This document shows, one piece after another, positions 18,712 through 27,674 of a DNA stretch of 64,000 nucleotides (positions are counted from its first letter, which is position 1; each line of letters opens with the position of its first letter). The notes under the pieces were generated by a model that ran no database searches, had not been told where the DNA came from, and saw only the letters and a list, made by a program, of their open reading frames with translations. Source of the DNA: Amycolatopsis sp. DSM 110486 (GTDB taxonomy: Bacteria; Actinomycetota; Actinomycetes; Mycobacteriales; Pseudonocardiaceae); contig NZ_CP080519.1 of the NCBI RefSeq assembly GCF_019468465.1, positions 6,441,001-6,505,000 of the forward strand, in the 5' to 3' direction. Position numbers and translations under genes: made by a program.

Positions 18712-20301
18712 TCAGGAACGCAGGTGGGCGAGCCAGCCACCTTTCGCCGAGATGTCCTCCGCGGCGGCGAGCGCCGCGGGCTCGCACAGGAACCCCGAGA
18801 CCTCCGAACCGTCGTGCAGGCGCACCCGTCCGATTGCCAGCGGTGCCGGGACCGCCGCCACGAACGCGCCGAAGCCGGCCACCGGGAGGTCCCACACTTC
18901 GGCCGCGATCGCGACACCGTCTTCGGCCACGCGCACGAGCCCCGGTTTCGGCGGGGTCGTGGCCAGCGCGTGCAGCCGGTACTCGGGCGCGGTCTCGGTT
19001 TCGGCGACGAAGCGGCCGCCGCGCGAGGTCAGCTCGTGGTTGAGCGGCTGCCCCCGCAGGTGCGCCCCGACGACGGCCAAGCGCACACGATTCTCGACGC
19101 CGCGGGCCAGCGCCGCCAGCTTCGAGTCCGCGTTGGCCGGGCCGACGAGCATCACCCCGAACGGTCGCCCGCCGACCGTCCCCGCGGGCACGGCGAGCGC
19201 GGACAAGCCGAGCAGGTTGGCGAAGTTCGTGAAGCGGCCGAGGGCGGCGTTCGTGCTGACCGGGTCCGCGGCCACCTCGGCGAGCGTCGGGTGCCCGGTG
19301 GTGGTCGGCAGCAACAGGGCGTCCACAGTGGAGAGCACGGCATCGGCCTCGCGCTTGAGCCCGGCGAGCGTGGCCCGGTCGGCGAACACCCGGTGCGCGG
19401 GGAGGTGGCGGGCGGCGGTGATGATGCCCGCGACGGTCGGGTCGACGTCGTCGCGGTGCTTCTCGACGAACTCGCCGACGGCGGTGTAACGCTCGGCGAC
19501 GAACGAACCCTCGTACAGCAGCCGCGCCGCGGCGAGAAAAGGCGACAAGTCCACAGTGGTCACCACCGCGCCGGCCGCGGCGTAGTCCGCCACCGCGGCG
19601 GCGTACGCCTCGGCCCAGCCGTCCTGCAGTGGGCCCAGGGAAGCCGGGACACCGATCCGGACCGCGCCCTCTTTCGACAGGCACCGCAGCGCGAGCTCCG
19701 CCTCGCCCACCGTGCGCGCGAAGATCGACACGCAGTCGATGCTCGCGCAGGCCGGCACAACGCCGTCCGTCGGCAGCAGCCCCGGCGTCGACTTCAGCCC
19801 GACGATCCCGTTGAACGCCGCCGGGACGCGGCCCGAGCCCGCCGTGTCCGTCCCGAGCGCGAGATCCGCGATCCCCAGCGCGACGGCGACCGCGGACCCC
19901 GAGCTCGACCCGCCCGACACGTACGCCGGATCGATCGCGTTGCGCACCGCGCCGTACGGGCTGCGCGTGCCGACCAGCCCGGTGGCGAACTGGTCGAGGT
20001 TCGTCGTGCCGAGCACCAGCGCACCCGCCGCCTTCAGCCGGGCGACGACGGGTGCGTCCGTTTCGGGCTCGTAGGCATACGCCGGGCACCCGGCGGTGGT
20101 CGGCAACCCGGCGACGTCGATGTTGCCCTTGACCGCGGCGAGCCGCCCGTAGAGCGGGAGCGGATCCCCGGCGGTGTACCGAACCTCGAGTGCTTCGGCT
20201 TCGGCCAGCAGTTCGGCCTCCGGGCGCAGGTCGACCCAGATTTCGGGCCGGTCGACCTGCTCGATCCGCCGGTAAGCGGCGTGCACGCGTTCGCGGATCA
20301 T
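18712..20301 (-). CDS. atzF: Allophanate hydrolase
   Basis: 529 residues. Amidase-signature enzyme: catalytic Lys in LAAVKGNIDVAG (about residue 57), Ser-rich loop YVSGGSSSGSAVAVALG with the nucleophile, and TDTAGSGRVPAA. The C-terminal domain after residue ~440 is the AtzF-specific region. Splits allophanate into CO2 and two ammonia. ATG overlaps the stop of the carboxylase gene (ATGA). Last gene of the five-gene operon that starts at 26815. Confidence 0.93.
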   Translation of the reverse strand: MIRERVHAAYRRIEQVDRPEIWVDLRPEAELLAEAEALEVRYTAGDPLPLYGRLAAVKGNIDVAGLPTTAGCPAYAYEPETDAPVVARLKAAGALVLGTTNLDQFATGLVGTRSPYGAVRNAIDPAYVSGGSSSGSAVAVALGIADLALGTDTAGSGRVPAAFNGIVGLKSTPGLLPTDGVVPACASIDCVSIFARTVGEAELALRCLSKEGAVRIGVPASLGPLQDGWAEAYAAAVADYAAAGAVVTTVDLSPFLAAARLLYEGSFVAERYTAVGEFVEKHRDDVDPTVAGIITAARHLPAHRVFADRATLAGLKREADAVLSTVDALLLPTTTGHPTLAEVAADPVSTNAALGRFTNFANLLGLSALAVPAGTVGGRPFGVMLVGPANADSKLAALARGVENRVRLAVVGAHLRGQPLNHELTSRGGRFVAETETAPEYRLHALATTPPKPGLVRVAEDGVAIAAEVWDLPVAGFGAFVAAVPAPLAIGRVRLHDGSEVSGFLCEPAALAAAEDISAKGGWLAHLRS

Positions 20302-23300
20302 CCGAGCACCACCAGCGGGGTACCGGGCGCGACCTGGTCACCGGGGGACACGAGCACCTCGAGCACCTTTCCGTCGGCGGGCGCGGGGATGCGCGCCTCG
20401 GTTTTCATGGCTTCCAGCGTGACCAGCGACTGCCTGTGGTCCACCCGCGTGCCGGGCTCGACGTCCACCCGCCAGACCGTGGCGGCGAACGGGGCCTCGA
20501 CGACGTGGCCGCCCGGCGGTGCCTGCACGCGGGCCGGCGGCCTCGTGACGGGTTCCGGCTTCGGGTCGAACTCGCCCGCGGCGGCCCACGCGCGGCGTTC
20601 CGCCTCGAACGCCGCCGACTGCGTGGCACGGAACCCGGCGATGCTCTCGGCGTTGTCGGCGAGGAACCGCTGGTAGTCGGCGAGGCGGAACTCCCCGTCG
20701 GTGATGTCGAGCTCCAGCTGCCCGGCGGAGCCGCGCGCCCGCAGGTCCAGCAGTTCGTCGGCCGACACCGGGTACCACGAGATCCGGTCGAAGAACCGCA
20801 GCAGCCACGGCGACCCCGGCTCGAACGCACCGCGCTGGTGCCAGCCGCTCCACACCTGCACGGTGCGGCCGACGAACTGGTACCCGCCCGGCCCTTCCAT
20901 TCCATAGATGCACAGGTAGGCGCCGCCGATGCCGACGGAGTTCTCGGCCGTCCACGTCCGGGCCGGGTTGTACTTCGTGGTCACCAGCCGATGCCGCGGG
21001 TCCAGCGGGGTGGCGACGGGCGCGCCGAGGTAGACGTCGCCGAGGCCGAGCACGAGGTACTCGGCGTCGAACACCGTGCGGTAGACCTCGTCCACAGTAG
21101 ACAGACCGTTGACGCGGCGGATGAACTCGATGTTCCACGGGCACCAAGGGGCGTCGTCGCGCACGCCCGTCATGTACCGCTCGATCGCCTCGCGCGTCGC
21201 CGGGTCGTCCCACGACAGCGGCAGCCGCACCCCGCGGCTGGGCACCACCAGGTCCGCGGTGCCCGGCAGGTCGCCTTCCAGCTCGCGCACCAGGCCGAGG
21301 GCCTTGCCGACCGGGAGCGCGTCCGGGTCGACGTGCACCTGCAGCGACCGGATGCCCGGCGTGAGGTCGACGATCCCCGGCACACCTTCGGCGGCCAGCC
21401 GCTCGGCCAGCGCGTGGACGCGCATCCGCAGCGCGAGGTCGAGGGTCATGTCGCCGTATTCGACGAGCAGGTTGTCGTCGCCGCTGCGCCGGTAGGTCAC
21501 CGACGGCTCGCCGTCCTGCGCGGTCCGCCGGGCGAGCACGCCGCCGTCGTCGAGGGCGTCTCGGCTGGCGAGCAGCGGCACCGCCGGTCGGCGGCGCAGG
21601 GCCGCGGCGTGGTCGGTGTCGATCGGGACGAAGCGCACGGTGTCACCCGGGCGCAGCTGGCCGAGTTTCCAGCGCTCGCCGGTGGCGACCGTCGCGGGGC
21701 ACACGAACCCGCCGAGGCTCGGGCCGTCCGGGCCCAGCAGGATCGGCAGGTCGCCGGTGTAGTCGACGGCGCCGATCGCGTAGGGCGTGTCGTGGATGTT
21801 GGACGGGTGCAGCCCGGCTTCACCACCGTCCTCCCGCGCCCACTGCGGGCGCGGCCCGACGAGCCGGACGCCGGTGCGCGCGGAGTTGAAGTGCACCTGC
21901 CAGTCGGTGCGGTAAAAGGTCTCGATGTCGGCCGGCGTGAAGAACTCCGGTGCGGCGTGCGGTCCTTCCAATGCGCCGATCGTCCACTGTGTACCCAGCC
22001 GCGGCCGGTCGCCGGCGGGGACGGCGCCGGCGACCGGGTCCGCGGGCTCGGCGCCGGGCGTGAGCACGTCGCCCGCCGCGAGCGCCCGGCCGCCGTGGCC
22101 GCCGAACCGGCCGAGCGTGAACGTCGCCGCGCTGCCGAGGAACTCGGGCACGGCGAGCCCGCCCCGCACGAGCACGTAGCTGCGCAGCCCGGCCGTGCCC
22201 GCGCCGACATCGAGCGTGCCGCCGGCCGGAACCACGATCGGCGTCCACCCGGGAGCCGGGGCGCCGTCGAGCAGCACGGGTGCGGTGGCGCCGGTGACGC
22301 AGACGGTGGTGTCGGTGGAGAACCGCAGCGTGACACCGTCCACAGTGCACTCCAGGCCGGCCGCGCCCTCGGGGTTGCCGAGCGCCAGGTTGCCCAGCCG
22401 CAGCGACAGGTCGTCCATCGGGCCGGACGGCGGCACCCCGACGTGCCAGAACCCGGTGCGGCCCGGCCACTCCTGCACGGTGGTCATCGTGCCCCCGCGC
22501 ACGACGTCGATCCGCGGCTCGTCGTCGGTGACGCCGTCGAGCGTGGCGGTGTCGTGAGTGGCGCTCGTGAACGCCGGATCGACGGCCGCGGCGCGGAGCT
22601 GGCCGAGGTTGGTGCGCAGCCCGCCGACAGCGGTGGCCGCGAGGGCCGCACGCAGGTTCGCCAGCGCGTCCGCGCGATCGGTTCCGGTGCAGATCACCTT
22701 GGCCAGCAGGGGATCGTAGTGCGTGGTGACGGTGGTGCCGGCCTCGATCCACGTGTCCACGCGGACGCCCGGCGGCAGCGAGACGCCGGTGACCAGTCCG
22801 GCGCTCGGCCGGTGGTTCGCGCTCGGGTCCTCGGCGTACACGCGGGCCTCGAACGCGTGCCCGCGCGGCTCGGGTGCGGTGGTTCCGGGTGCGGTGGCGA
22901 ACATCCCTCGGTCGCCCTGGGCGAGCCGCAGCATCCAGCCGACCAGGTCGATGCCGTACACCGCCTCGGTCACCGGGTGCTCGACCTGCAGCCGCGTGTT
23001 GACCTCGAGGAACGCGGCCTCCTCGCGGACGGGGTCGTAGACGAACTCGACCGTGCCGGCCGAGCGGTAGCGCACCGACGAGCACAGCGCCACGGCCGCG
23101 TCGGCGAGCTGCCGCCGCACCGCGTCCGGCAGATCCGGCGCCGGGCACTCCTCCACGACCTTCTGGTTGCGCCGCTGCAGCGAACAGTCGCGCGTGCCCA
23201 GCGCGAGGATCTCGCCGGCGCCGTCGCCGAAGACCTGCACCTCGACGTGCCGGGCGCTCGTCACCAGCCGCTCCAGGAACACGCCGGAGCTGGCAAAGCT

Positions 23301-23861
23301 CTTGGCTGCGACGCTGCGCACGGTGTCCCACGCGGCGGACAGCTCCTCGGCCGACGCGCACGCGCGCATCCCGATCCCGCCGCCGCCCCCGGTCGCCTTG
23401 AGCATCACCGGGTAGCCGATCCCGGCCGCTTCCGCCAGGGCTTCGTCGAGGTCGCCGAGCAGCCCGGTGCCGGGCAGCAACGGCACCCCGGCCGCGATCG
23501 CGGCCTCGCGCGCGGTGTGCTTGCTGCCGAACACCTCCAGGTGCTCCGGCGCCGGGCCGACGAACGCGATCCCGGCGCTCTCGCAGGCACGGGCGAACGC
23601 GGTGTCCTCGCTGAGGAAGCCGTACCCCGGGTGGATCGCGTCCGCCCCGGTGTCGAGCGCGGCCCGGATGATCGCGTCGGCCCGCAGGTAGCTTTCGGCC
23701 GCGGGTGCCGGGCCGAGCCGCACGGCCTCGTCGGCCAGGCGGACGTGGGGTGCGGTGCGGTCGGCGTCGGAGTACACGGCGACGGTGGGGATGCCCAGCT
23801 CGCGGGCTCCGCGCAGCAGGCGCACGGCGATCTCGCCGCGGTTGGCGACCAGCAGCTTCAC
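20298..23861 (-). CDS. uca: Urea carboxylase / guanidine carboxylase (biotin-dependent)
   Basis: 1187 residues. Order: biotin carboxylase (residues 1-~445; KATGGGGGIGMRACASAEEL ATP loop, EVNTRLQVEHPVTE), a long carboxyltransferase region with KipA/KipI-like halves (~480-1080), and a C-terminal biotin domain with the biotinyl Lys in LEAMKTEARIPAP. GTG start overlaps the upstream gene (GTGA). Urea carboxylase makes allophanate, but many homologues flanked by DUF1989 pairs are now known to prefer guanidine. I could not place the residue reported to tell them apart, so both substrates stay open. Confidence 0.92.
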   Translation of the reverse strand: MKLLVANRGEIAVRLLRGARELGIPTVAVYSDADRTAPHVRLADEAVRLGPAPAAESYLRADAIIRAALDTGADAIHPGYGFLSEDTAFARACESAGIAFVGPAPEHLEVFGSKHTAREAAIAAGVPLLPGTGLLGDLDEALAEAAGIGYPVMLKATGGGGGIGMRACASAEELSAAWDTVRSVAAKSFASSGVFLERLVTSARHVEVQVFGDGAGEILALGTRDCSLQRRNQKVVEECPAPDLPDAVRRQLADAAVALCSSVRYRSAGTVEFVYDPVREEAAFLEVNTRLQVEHPVTEAVYGIDLVGWMLRLAQGDRGMFATAPGTTAPEPRGHAFEARVYAEDPSANHRPSAGLVTGVSLPPGVRVDTWIEAGTTVTTHYDPLLAKVICTGTDRADALANLRAALAATAVGGLRTNLGQLRAAAVDPAFTSATHDTATLDGVTDDEPRIDVVRGGTMTTVQEWPGRTGFWHVGVPPSGPMDDLSLRLGNLALGNPEGAAGLECTVDGVTLRFSTDTTVCVTGATAPVLLDGAPAPGWTPIVVPAGGTLDVGAGTAGLRSYVLVRGGLAVPEFLGSAATFTLGRFGGHGGRALAAGDVLTPGAEPADPVAGAVPAGDRPRLGTQWTIGALEGPHAAPEFFTPADIETFYRTDWQVHFNSARTGVRLVGPRPQWAREDGGEAGLHPSNIHDTPYAIGAVDYTGDLPILLGPDGPSLGGFVCPATVATGERWKLGQLRPGDTVRFVPIDTDHAAALRRRPAVPLLASRDALDDGGVLARRTAQDGEPSVTYRRSGDDNLLVEYGDMTLDLALRMRVHALAERLAAEGVPGIVDLTPGIRSLQVHVDPDALPVGKALGLVRELEGDLPGTADLVVPSRGVRLPLSWDDPATREAIERYMTGVRDDAPWCPWNIEFIRRVNGLSTVDEVYRTVFDAEYLVLGLGDVYLGAPVATPLDPRHRLVTTKYNPARTWTAENSVGIGGAYLCIYGMEGPGGYQFVGRTVQVWSGWHQRGAFEPGSPWLLRFFDRISWYPVSADELLDLRARGSAGQLELDITDGEFRLADYQRFLADNAESIAGFRATQSAAFEAERRAWAAAGEFDPKPEPVTRPPARVQAPPGGHVVEAPFAATVWRVDVEPGTRVDHRQSLVTLEAMKTEARIPAPADGKVLEVLVSPGDQVAPGTPLVVLG

Positions 23862-24478
23862 GCCGCACGCTCCGGTTCGGTCACGACCATCCGCACCGGC
23901 GTCGGGTCGAACCCGTTGCAGGGGTTGTTGATCTGCGGGCAGTTGGACACGAGCACGAGCACGTCGGTCTCGGCGCGCAGCCGGACTTCCAGGCCCGGCG
24001 CGGAGAGGCCGTCGACGATGCCGAGCGTGCCGTCGGCCTCGACGGGCACGTTCATGTACCAGTTGACGTTGCTCACGAGGTCGCGTTTGCCGAGGCCCCA
24101 CTTGCTGCCCTCGATGAGGAAGTTGTCGGCGCAGGCGTGCTGGAACCGGGTGTGCTGGCCGTAGCGGAGGCTGTTGGACTCCTTGCTGCACGCGCCGCCG
24201 AGCGTGTCGTGGCGGCCGCAGGTGTCGGCGACGACGGTGACCAGCGGCGCGCCCTCGCCGGTGCGCAGCACGCTGCCCGTGGTGAGGAAGATGTTCCGCT
24301 GCGCGGCGATCGTCACCGCGGCGCTGTAGCGGCGGGAGGTGTCGTTCGCGTCGTAGCAGAGGAAGTCGACGGCCTGGTTGCCGCCGAGGTCGATGATCGT
24401 GAGCTCCTGGCCGCGGCGCAGCACGGTGGAGAACGGCGCCCGCGCGGGCACTTCGACGTCGAGCACGGTCGTGGTCAT
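23858..24478 (-). CDS. Urea carboxylase-associated protein 2 (DUF1989); carboxyguanidine deiminase subunit candidate
   Basis: 206 residues, DUF1989. Conserved Cys/His-rich features such as VVADTCGRHDTLGGACSKES and SNCPQINNPCNGFDPTP are visible. In guanidine-degrading operons, paired DUF1989 proteins form the carboxyguanidine deiminase CgdAB that yields allophanate. Both members are here, side by side and translationally coupled (ATGA at 24475-24478, GTGA at 23858-23861). Function by analogy; the old label is urea amidolyase-associated protein. Confidence 0.85.
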   Translation of the reverse strand: MTTTVLDVEVPARAPFSTVLRRGQELTIIDLGGNQAVDFLCYDANDTSRRYSAAVTIAAQRNIFLTTGSVLRTGEGAPLVTVVADTCGRHDTLGGACSKESNSLRYGQHTRFQHACADNFLIEGSKWGLGKRDLVSNVNWYMNVPVEADGTLGIVDGLSAPGLEVRLRAETDVLVLVSNCPQINNPCNGFDPTPVRMVVTEPERAA

Positions 24479-25305
24479 GCGAGCCCCCGGGCGGTGAGGT
24501 AGTCGGCGGTGTTCTCGAAGGCCCGCCGAGCTTCCGGAGTGTGGGTCCACTCCGGACTGTCCGGAGTGCTGGGCCGGTCCCGCCAGGCGAGGATGCGCAG
24601 CGGCGTCACGGTGTAGTCCTCGCGCGGGTCGAGCGGATGCGCGGTGTTGGCCAGGAGCACGACCACCGGCAGTTCGACGCGCAGGTCGACCGAGGCCCCG
24701 GCGCCCGCGGAGCCGGTGAACTCGAGCCCGCCCTCCGCGTCGACCCGCACGCCCTGGAAGAACGACAGGCTGGGCGGCAGATCCCGTGGCCCCAGGCCGT
24801 TTTTCGCCGCCGCCAGCGTGAACAGCGGTACCCCGGCCGGCGAGGGTCCTTCAGGTGCGCCGTCGCCGTAGCGCTCGGTGTTGCCGTCCACAGTGGACGT
24901 GCCGCACAACGCGTCGTGCCGGCCGCCGGTGTCGGCCACGACGGTCGCGAGCACCCGGGCCTGGTCCGAGAGCAGTGCGACGGATTCCCCGAGGTAGGCG
25001 TTCCACTGCACCTTCACGGTGTCGGCGACGTTGAGCCGTTCCCAGGGCCCGTCGGCGTTGAACAGCAGGAGGTGCGCGCAGGCGTCGCCCTCGAGGTCGG
25101 TGAGCCGCAGCCGGGTGCCGCGGGCGAGGACCTTGTGCGTGTAGCCGCCGCCCGCCACGGTCTCGGCCCAGGTCAGCGTGGCGGGCTCGACTCCGGGCGG
25201 CGCGGGCCACCCGGTCGCCGGGATCGTCGGCATCGTGTCGACGACCGTGCCGGCTTGGGCGCGGGCGTGGTCGCGCGCACCGTGCGTGGTTGCTGTGGTG
25301 CTCAT
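24475..25305 (-). CDS. Urea carboxylase-associated protein 1 (DUF1989); carboxyguanidine deiminase subunit candidate
   Basis: 276 residues, the larger DUF1989 partner. Contains GDACAHLLLFNAD, VVADTGGRHDALCGTST and ANTAHPLDPREDY, matching the paralogue next to it in layout (Cys/His/Asp positions that could bind a metal). ATG at 25305 follows GAGAGGACGTCC. Separated by ten bases from the permease gene upstream. Expected to form a heteromer with the product of 23858-24478. Confidence 0.85.
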   Translation of the reverse strand: MSTTATTHGARDHARAQAGTVVDTMPTIPATGWPAPPGVEPATLTWAETVAGGGYTHKVLARGTRLRLTDLEGDACAHLLLFNADGPWERLNVADTVKVQWNAYLGESVALLSDQARVLATVVADTGGRHDALCGTSTVDGNTERYGDGAPEGPSPAGVPLFTLAAAKNGLGPRDLPPSLSFFQGVRVDAEGGLEFTGSAGAGASVDLRVELPVVVLLANTAHPLDPREDYTVTPLRILAWRDRPSTPDSPEWTHTPEARRAFENTADYLTARGLA

Positions 25306-25315
25306 GGACGTCCTC

Positions 25316-26815
25316 TCAGACCGCGGGTTCGAGGGCGGGGGCGGTGGTCCGGCGCAGCCGCAGCCAGCAGAACCAGCCGATCAGCAGGGCGGCGCCGACG
25401 AACTCGACGGGGAACAGCAGCAGCCAGGGCGAACCCGAACCGGCGAGGTCGTAGATCTCCGCGCGGGGCCAGGCGATGTTCACGATCATCACCACGCCGT
25501 AGGCGACCGCGGCGACGTTCACCGGGACCGCCCAGCGTCCCAGCGAGAACAGACCCGGCTCGGCGGGGAAGCGCCCGCGCAGCCGGCGCACCAGCAACGG
25601 GCCGGTGACCAGCAGGTACGCGAGGTAGACCACGACCACCGAGGTGCCGGTGATCGTGCTGAACAGCGTCGGGTTGCCGACGTTCACGCCGAGCAGCGCG
25701 ATCGCCAGCGCGCCGGAGATGACGGCGGGCCACAGCGGGGTGCCGGTGCGCGGGTTGACGCCGGACAGGCGTGCGGAGAACGGCAACGCGTTGTCGCGGG
25801 CCATCGCGTAGATCAGCCGGATAGTGCCGGTCTGGATGGTGAGCGTGCAGACGATCACTGCGATCGCGACGTCGGCGAGGAAGACCCGGCCGAAGGTGTC
25901 GCCGAAGACGGCCGTGATCACGTACGGCAGGCCGTGTCCGGCGAGCTCGCCGTCGGTGAGGCTCGGTGCGGCCATGAGCGCGGTGAGCACCACGGCGAGG
26001 CCGCCGAGGCCGGACACCAGCACCGCGCGCAGCACGGCTCGCGGTGCGGCCCGGCGGGCGTCGCGCGTCTCCTCCGCGACCGAGGCCGCGGTGTCGAACC
26101 CGTACAGCACGTACGCGGCCATCAGCGCCGAAGCGAGCACGCCGCCGATCCCGGCCGCGGAGGCGCCGTCGCTCACCGGGACGCTGTGCACCACGACCTG
26201 CGGCCCGCGCACGGCGAACAGCGCCAGGCCGCCGATGAGCACGACGACGCCGATCAGCTCCGCGGCGACCCCGACGTCGTTGATCCGGGCCATCACGCGG
26301 ACTCCGGCGGCGTTGACCACCGTGGTGAAGACGATTAGCAGCGTGCCGAGCAGCACGGCGTTCGTGGCACCGGTCGGCGACGTCACCGACGGGTCGCCGC
26401 CGACGAGCTGGAACCCGCTCCACACCGAGGGGAGCACGATCTGCAGCGCGATCGCCGCGGCGGCGAGCGCGACGACGCAGCCGAGCAGCATCATCCAGCC
26501 GGCGAGCCAGCCGGCGAAACCGCGCGCGAGCTGCTTGGCCCACTGGTAGACGGATCCGGCGAGCGGGTAGCGGGCGGCCAGCTCCGCGAAGACGAGCGCG
26601 ACGAGGATCTGCCCGGCGAGCACGAACGGCCACGACCAGAAGAACAGCGGGCCGCCGAAGGTGTAGCCGAAGCCGAAGAGCTGGAAGACGGTGGTGAGGA
26701 TCGAGACGAAGGAGAAGCCGGCCGCGAAGGCGGAAAAGCCGCCCAAGCTGCGGCGGAGCTCCTGGCGATAGCCGAACTGCGTGAGGTCGTCGGAGGGGAC
26801 CGAGGGCGCGGGCAT
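25316..26815 (-). CDS. APC-superfamily permease of the urea/guanidine operon
   Basis: 499 residues, about 12 transmembrane helices. Starts with LTQFGYRQELRRSLGGFSAF, then VFAELAARYPLAGSVYQWAK; highly similar to the permease at 635-2188, so the two are paralogues placed in different catabolic operons. First gene of the operon; ATG preceded by GGGAGCC. Probably imports the substrate of the carboxylase (urea, guanidine or another small nitrogen compound). No substrate motif can be read from sequence alone. Confidence 0.82.
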   Translation of the reverse strand: MPAPSVPSDDLTQFGYRQELRRSLGGFSAFAAGFSFVSILTTVFQLFGFGYTFGGPLFFWSWPFVLAGQILVALVFAELAARYPLAGSVYQWAKQLARGFAGWLAGWMMLLGCVVALAAAAIALQIVLPSVWSGFQLVGGDPSVTSPTGATNAVLLGTLLIVFTTVVNAAGVRVMARINDVGVAAELIGVVVLIGGLALFAVRGPQVVVHSVPVSDGASAAGIGGVLASALMAAYVLYGFDTAASVAEETRDARRAAPRAVLRAVLVSGLGGLAVVLTALMAAPSLTDGELAGHGLPYVITAVFGDTFGRVFLADVAIAVIVCTLTIQTGTIRLIYAMARDNALPFSARLSGVNPRTGTPLWPAVISGALAIALLGVNVGNPTLFSTITGTSVVVVYLAYLLVTGPLLVRRLRGRFPAEPGLFSLGRWAVPVNVAAVAYGVVMIVNIAWPRAEIYDLAGSGSPWLLLFPVEFVGAALLIGWFCWLRLRRTTAPALEPAV

Positions 26816-26840
26816 GCGAGGCTCCCGTCTGCTGGCGGGT

Positions 26841-26862
26841 ATTTCGATCGGTTGACCGAAAT
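26841..26862. promoter_or_regulatory. Palindromic operator candidate for the divergent TetR regulator
   Basis: A 22-base near-palindrome with arms ATTTCG and CGAAAT and inner TC/GA pairs; 16 of 22 positions are symmetric. It lies 26 bases upstream of the permease start and about 110 bases from the TetR gene, in the 159-base divergent gap. Size and symmetry fit a TetR dimer. Confidence 0.6.
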
Positions 26863-26974
26863 TAAGCCGCCGGTGGGTCGCTGCCGTCTCGCCCGCGTAA
26901 GGCGAGTGTTAACGCGTGTTTCCGGAAGGGGCTGTCGCGCGTAACACGGCGGGGCGCCTGGCAGGATCGGTCGG

Positions 26975-27640
26975 GTGGGCGGGAAGGCGACGGGAGTGGG
27001 GCGGCCCCGCGCGAGCGGCGCGGCGGCGAGCCGCCAGGACGCGCGCGAGGCGGTGCTCGACGCGGCGGGGGAGCTGTTCACCGGCGCCGGGTACGCGGCG
27101 ACCACCACCCGCGCGATCGCCGAGCGGGCGGGCCTGCGGCAGGCGTCGCTGTATTACCACTTCCCGGCCAAGGAGGACATCCTGGCCGAGCTGCTGGCGG
27201 CCACGGTCCGGCCTTCCCTGGCGGTCGCGGTCGGGCTGGTCTCGTCGCCCTCGGCTGAGCCGGCGAGCGTGCGGCTGTGGGCGCTGGCCTACGCGGACGT
27301 GCGGCTGCTCGGCGGGGCGCGGCACAACATCGGCGCGCTGTACCTGCTGCCCGAGGTGTCGTCGCCGAACCTCGCGGGGTTCCGCGCGGAGCGGGCCGAG
27401 CTCAAGGCCGCGTACGGCACGCTCGTGCGGATCGCCGGTGCGCCCGCGATCCGCACTGACCTGGTGTTCGGCCTGGTGGAGAGCACCGCGATCACGCGCC
27501 GCGACGACCCGGCGCTCGACGTCGAGGCCCACGCCCGCGAAGCGGCCGACGCCGTCGTCCGGCTGGCCGGCCTCGGCGAACCGGACGACACGCTGCGAGC
27601 GGCGGCCCGCGCGCTGCTCAATCCGCCTGGTCGGACATAA
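26975..27640 (+). CDS. TetR-family transcriptional regulator
   Basis: 221 residues. N-terminal helix-turn-helix: VLDAAGELFTGAGYAATTTR, then AIAERAGLRQASLYYHFPAK (residues ~30-70), the standard TetR fold; the C-terminal part is a variable ligand-binding domain. Divergent from the permease-DUF1989-carboxylase-hydrolase operon, with a palindrome between them, so it probably represses that operon and responds to its substrate. GTG start; no clear ribosome site, so it may be leaderless. Confidence 0.88.
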   Translation: MGGKATGVGRPRASGAAASRQDAREAVLDAAGELFTGAGYAATTTRAIAERAGLRQASLYYHFPAKEDILAELLAATVRPSLAVAVGLVSSPSAEPASVRLWALAYADVRLLGGARHNIGALYLLPEVSSPNLAGFRAERAELKAAYGTLVRIAGAPAIRTDLVFGLVESTAITRRDDPALDVEAHAREAADAVVRLAGLGEPDDTLRAAARALLNPPGRT

Positions 27641-27674
27641 TGCGCATTGTGGACACGTCGTGGGGGTGGCGCTC

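Noticed and set aside
26816..26974. Guanidine riboswitch before the carboxylase operon
   Set aside because: I looked for a structured leader but see only the TetR-type palindrome; the gap is short and no known riboswitch core is apparent.
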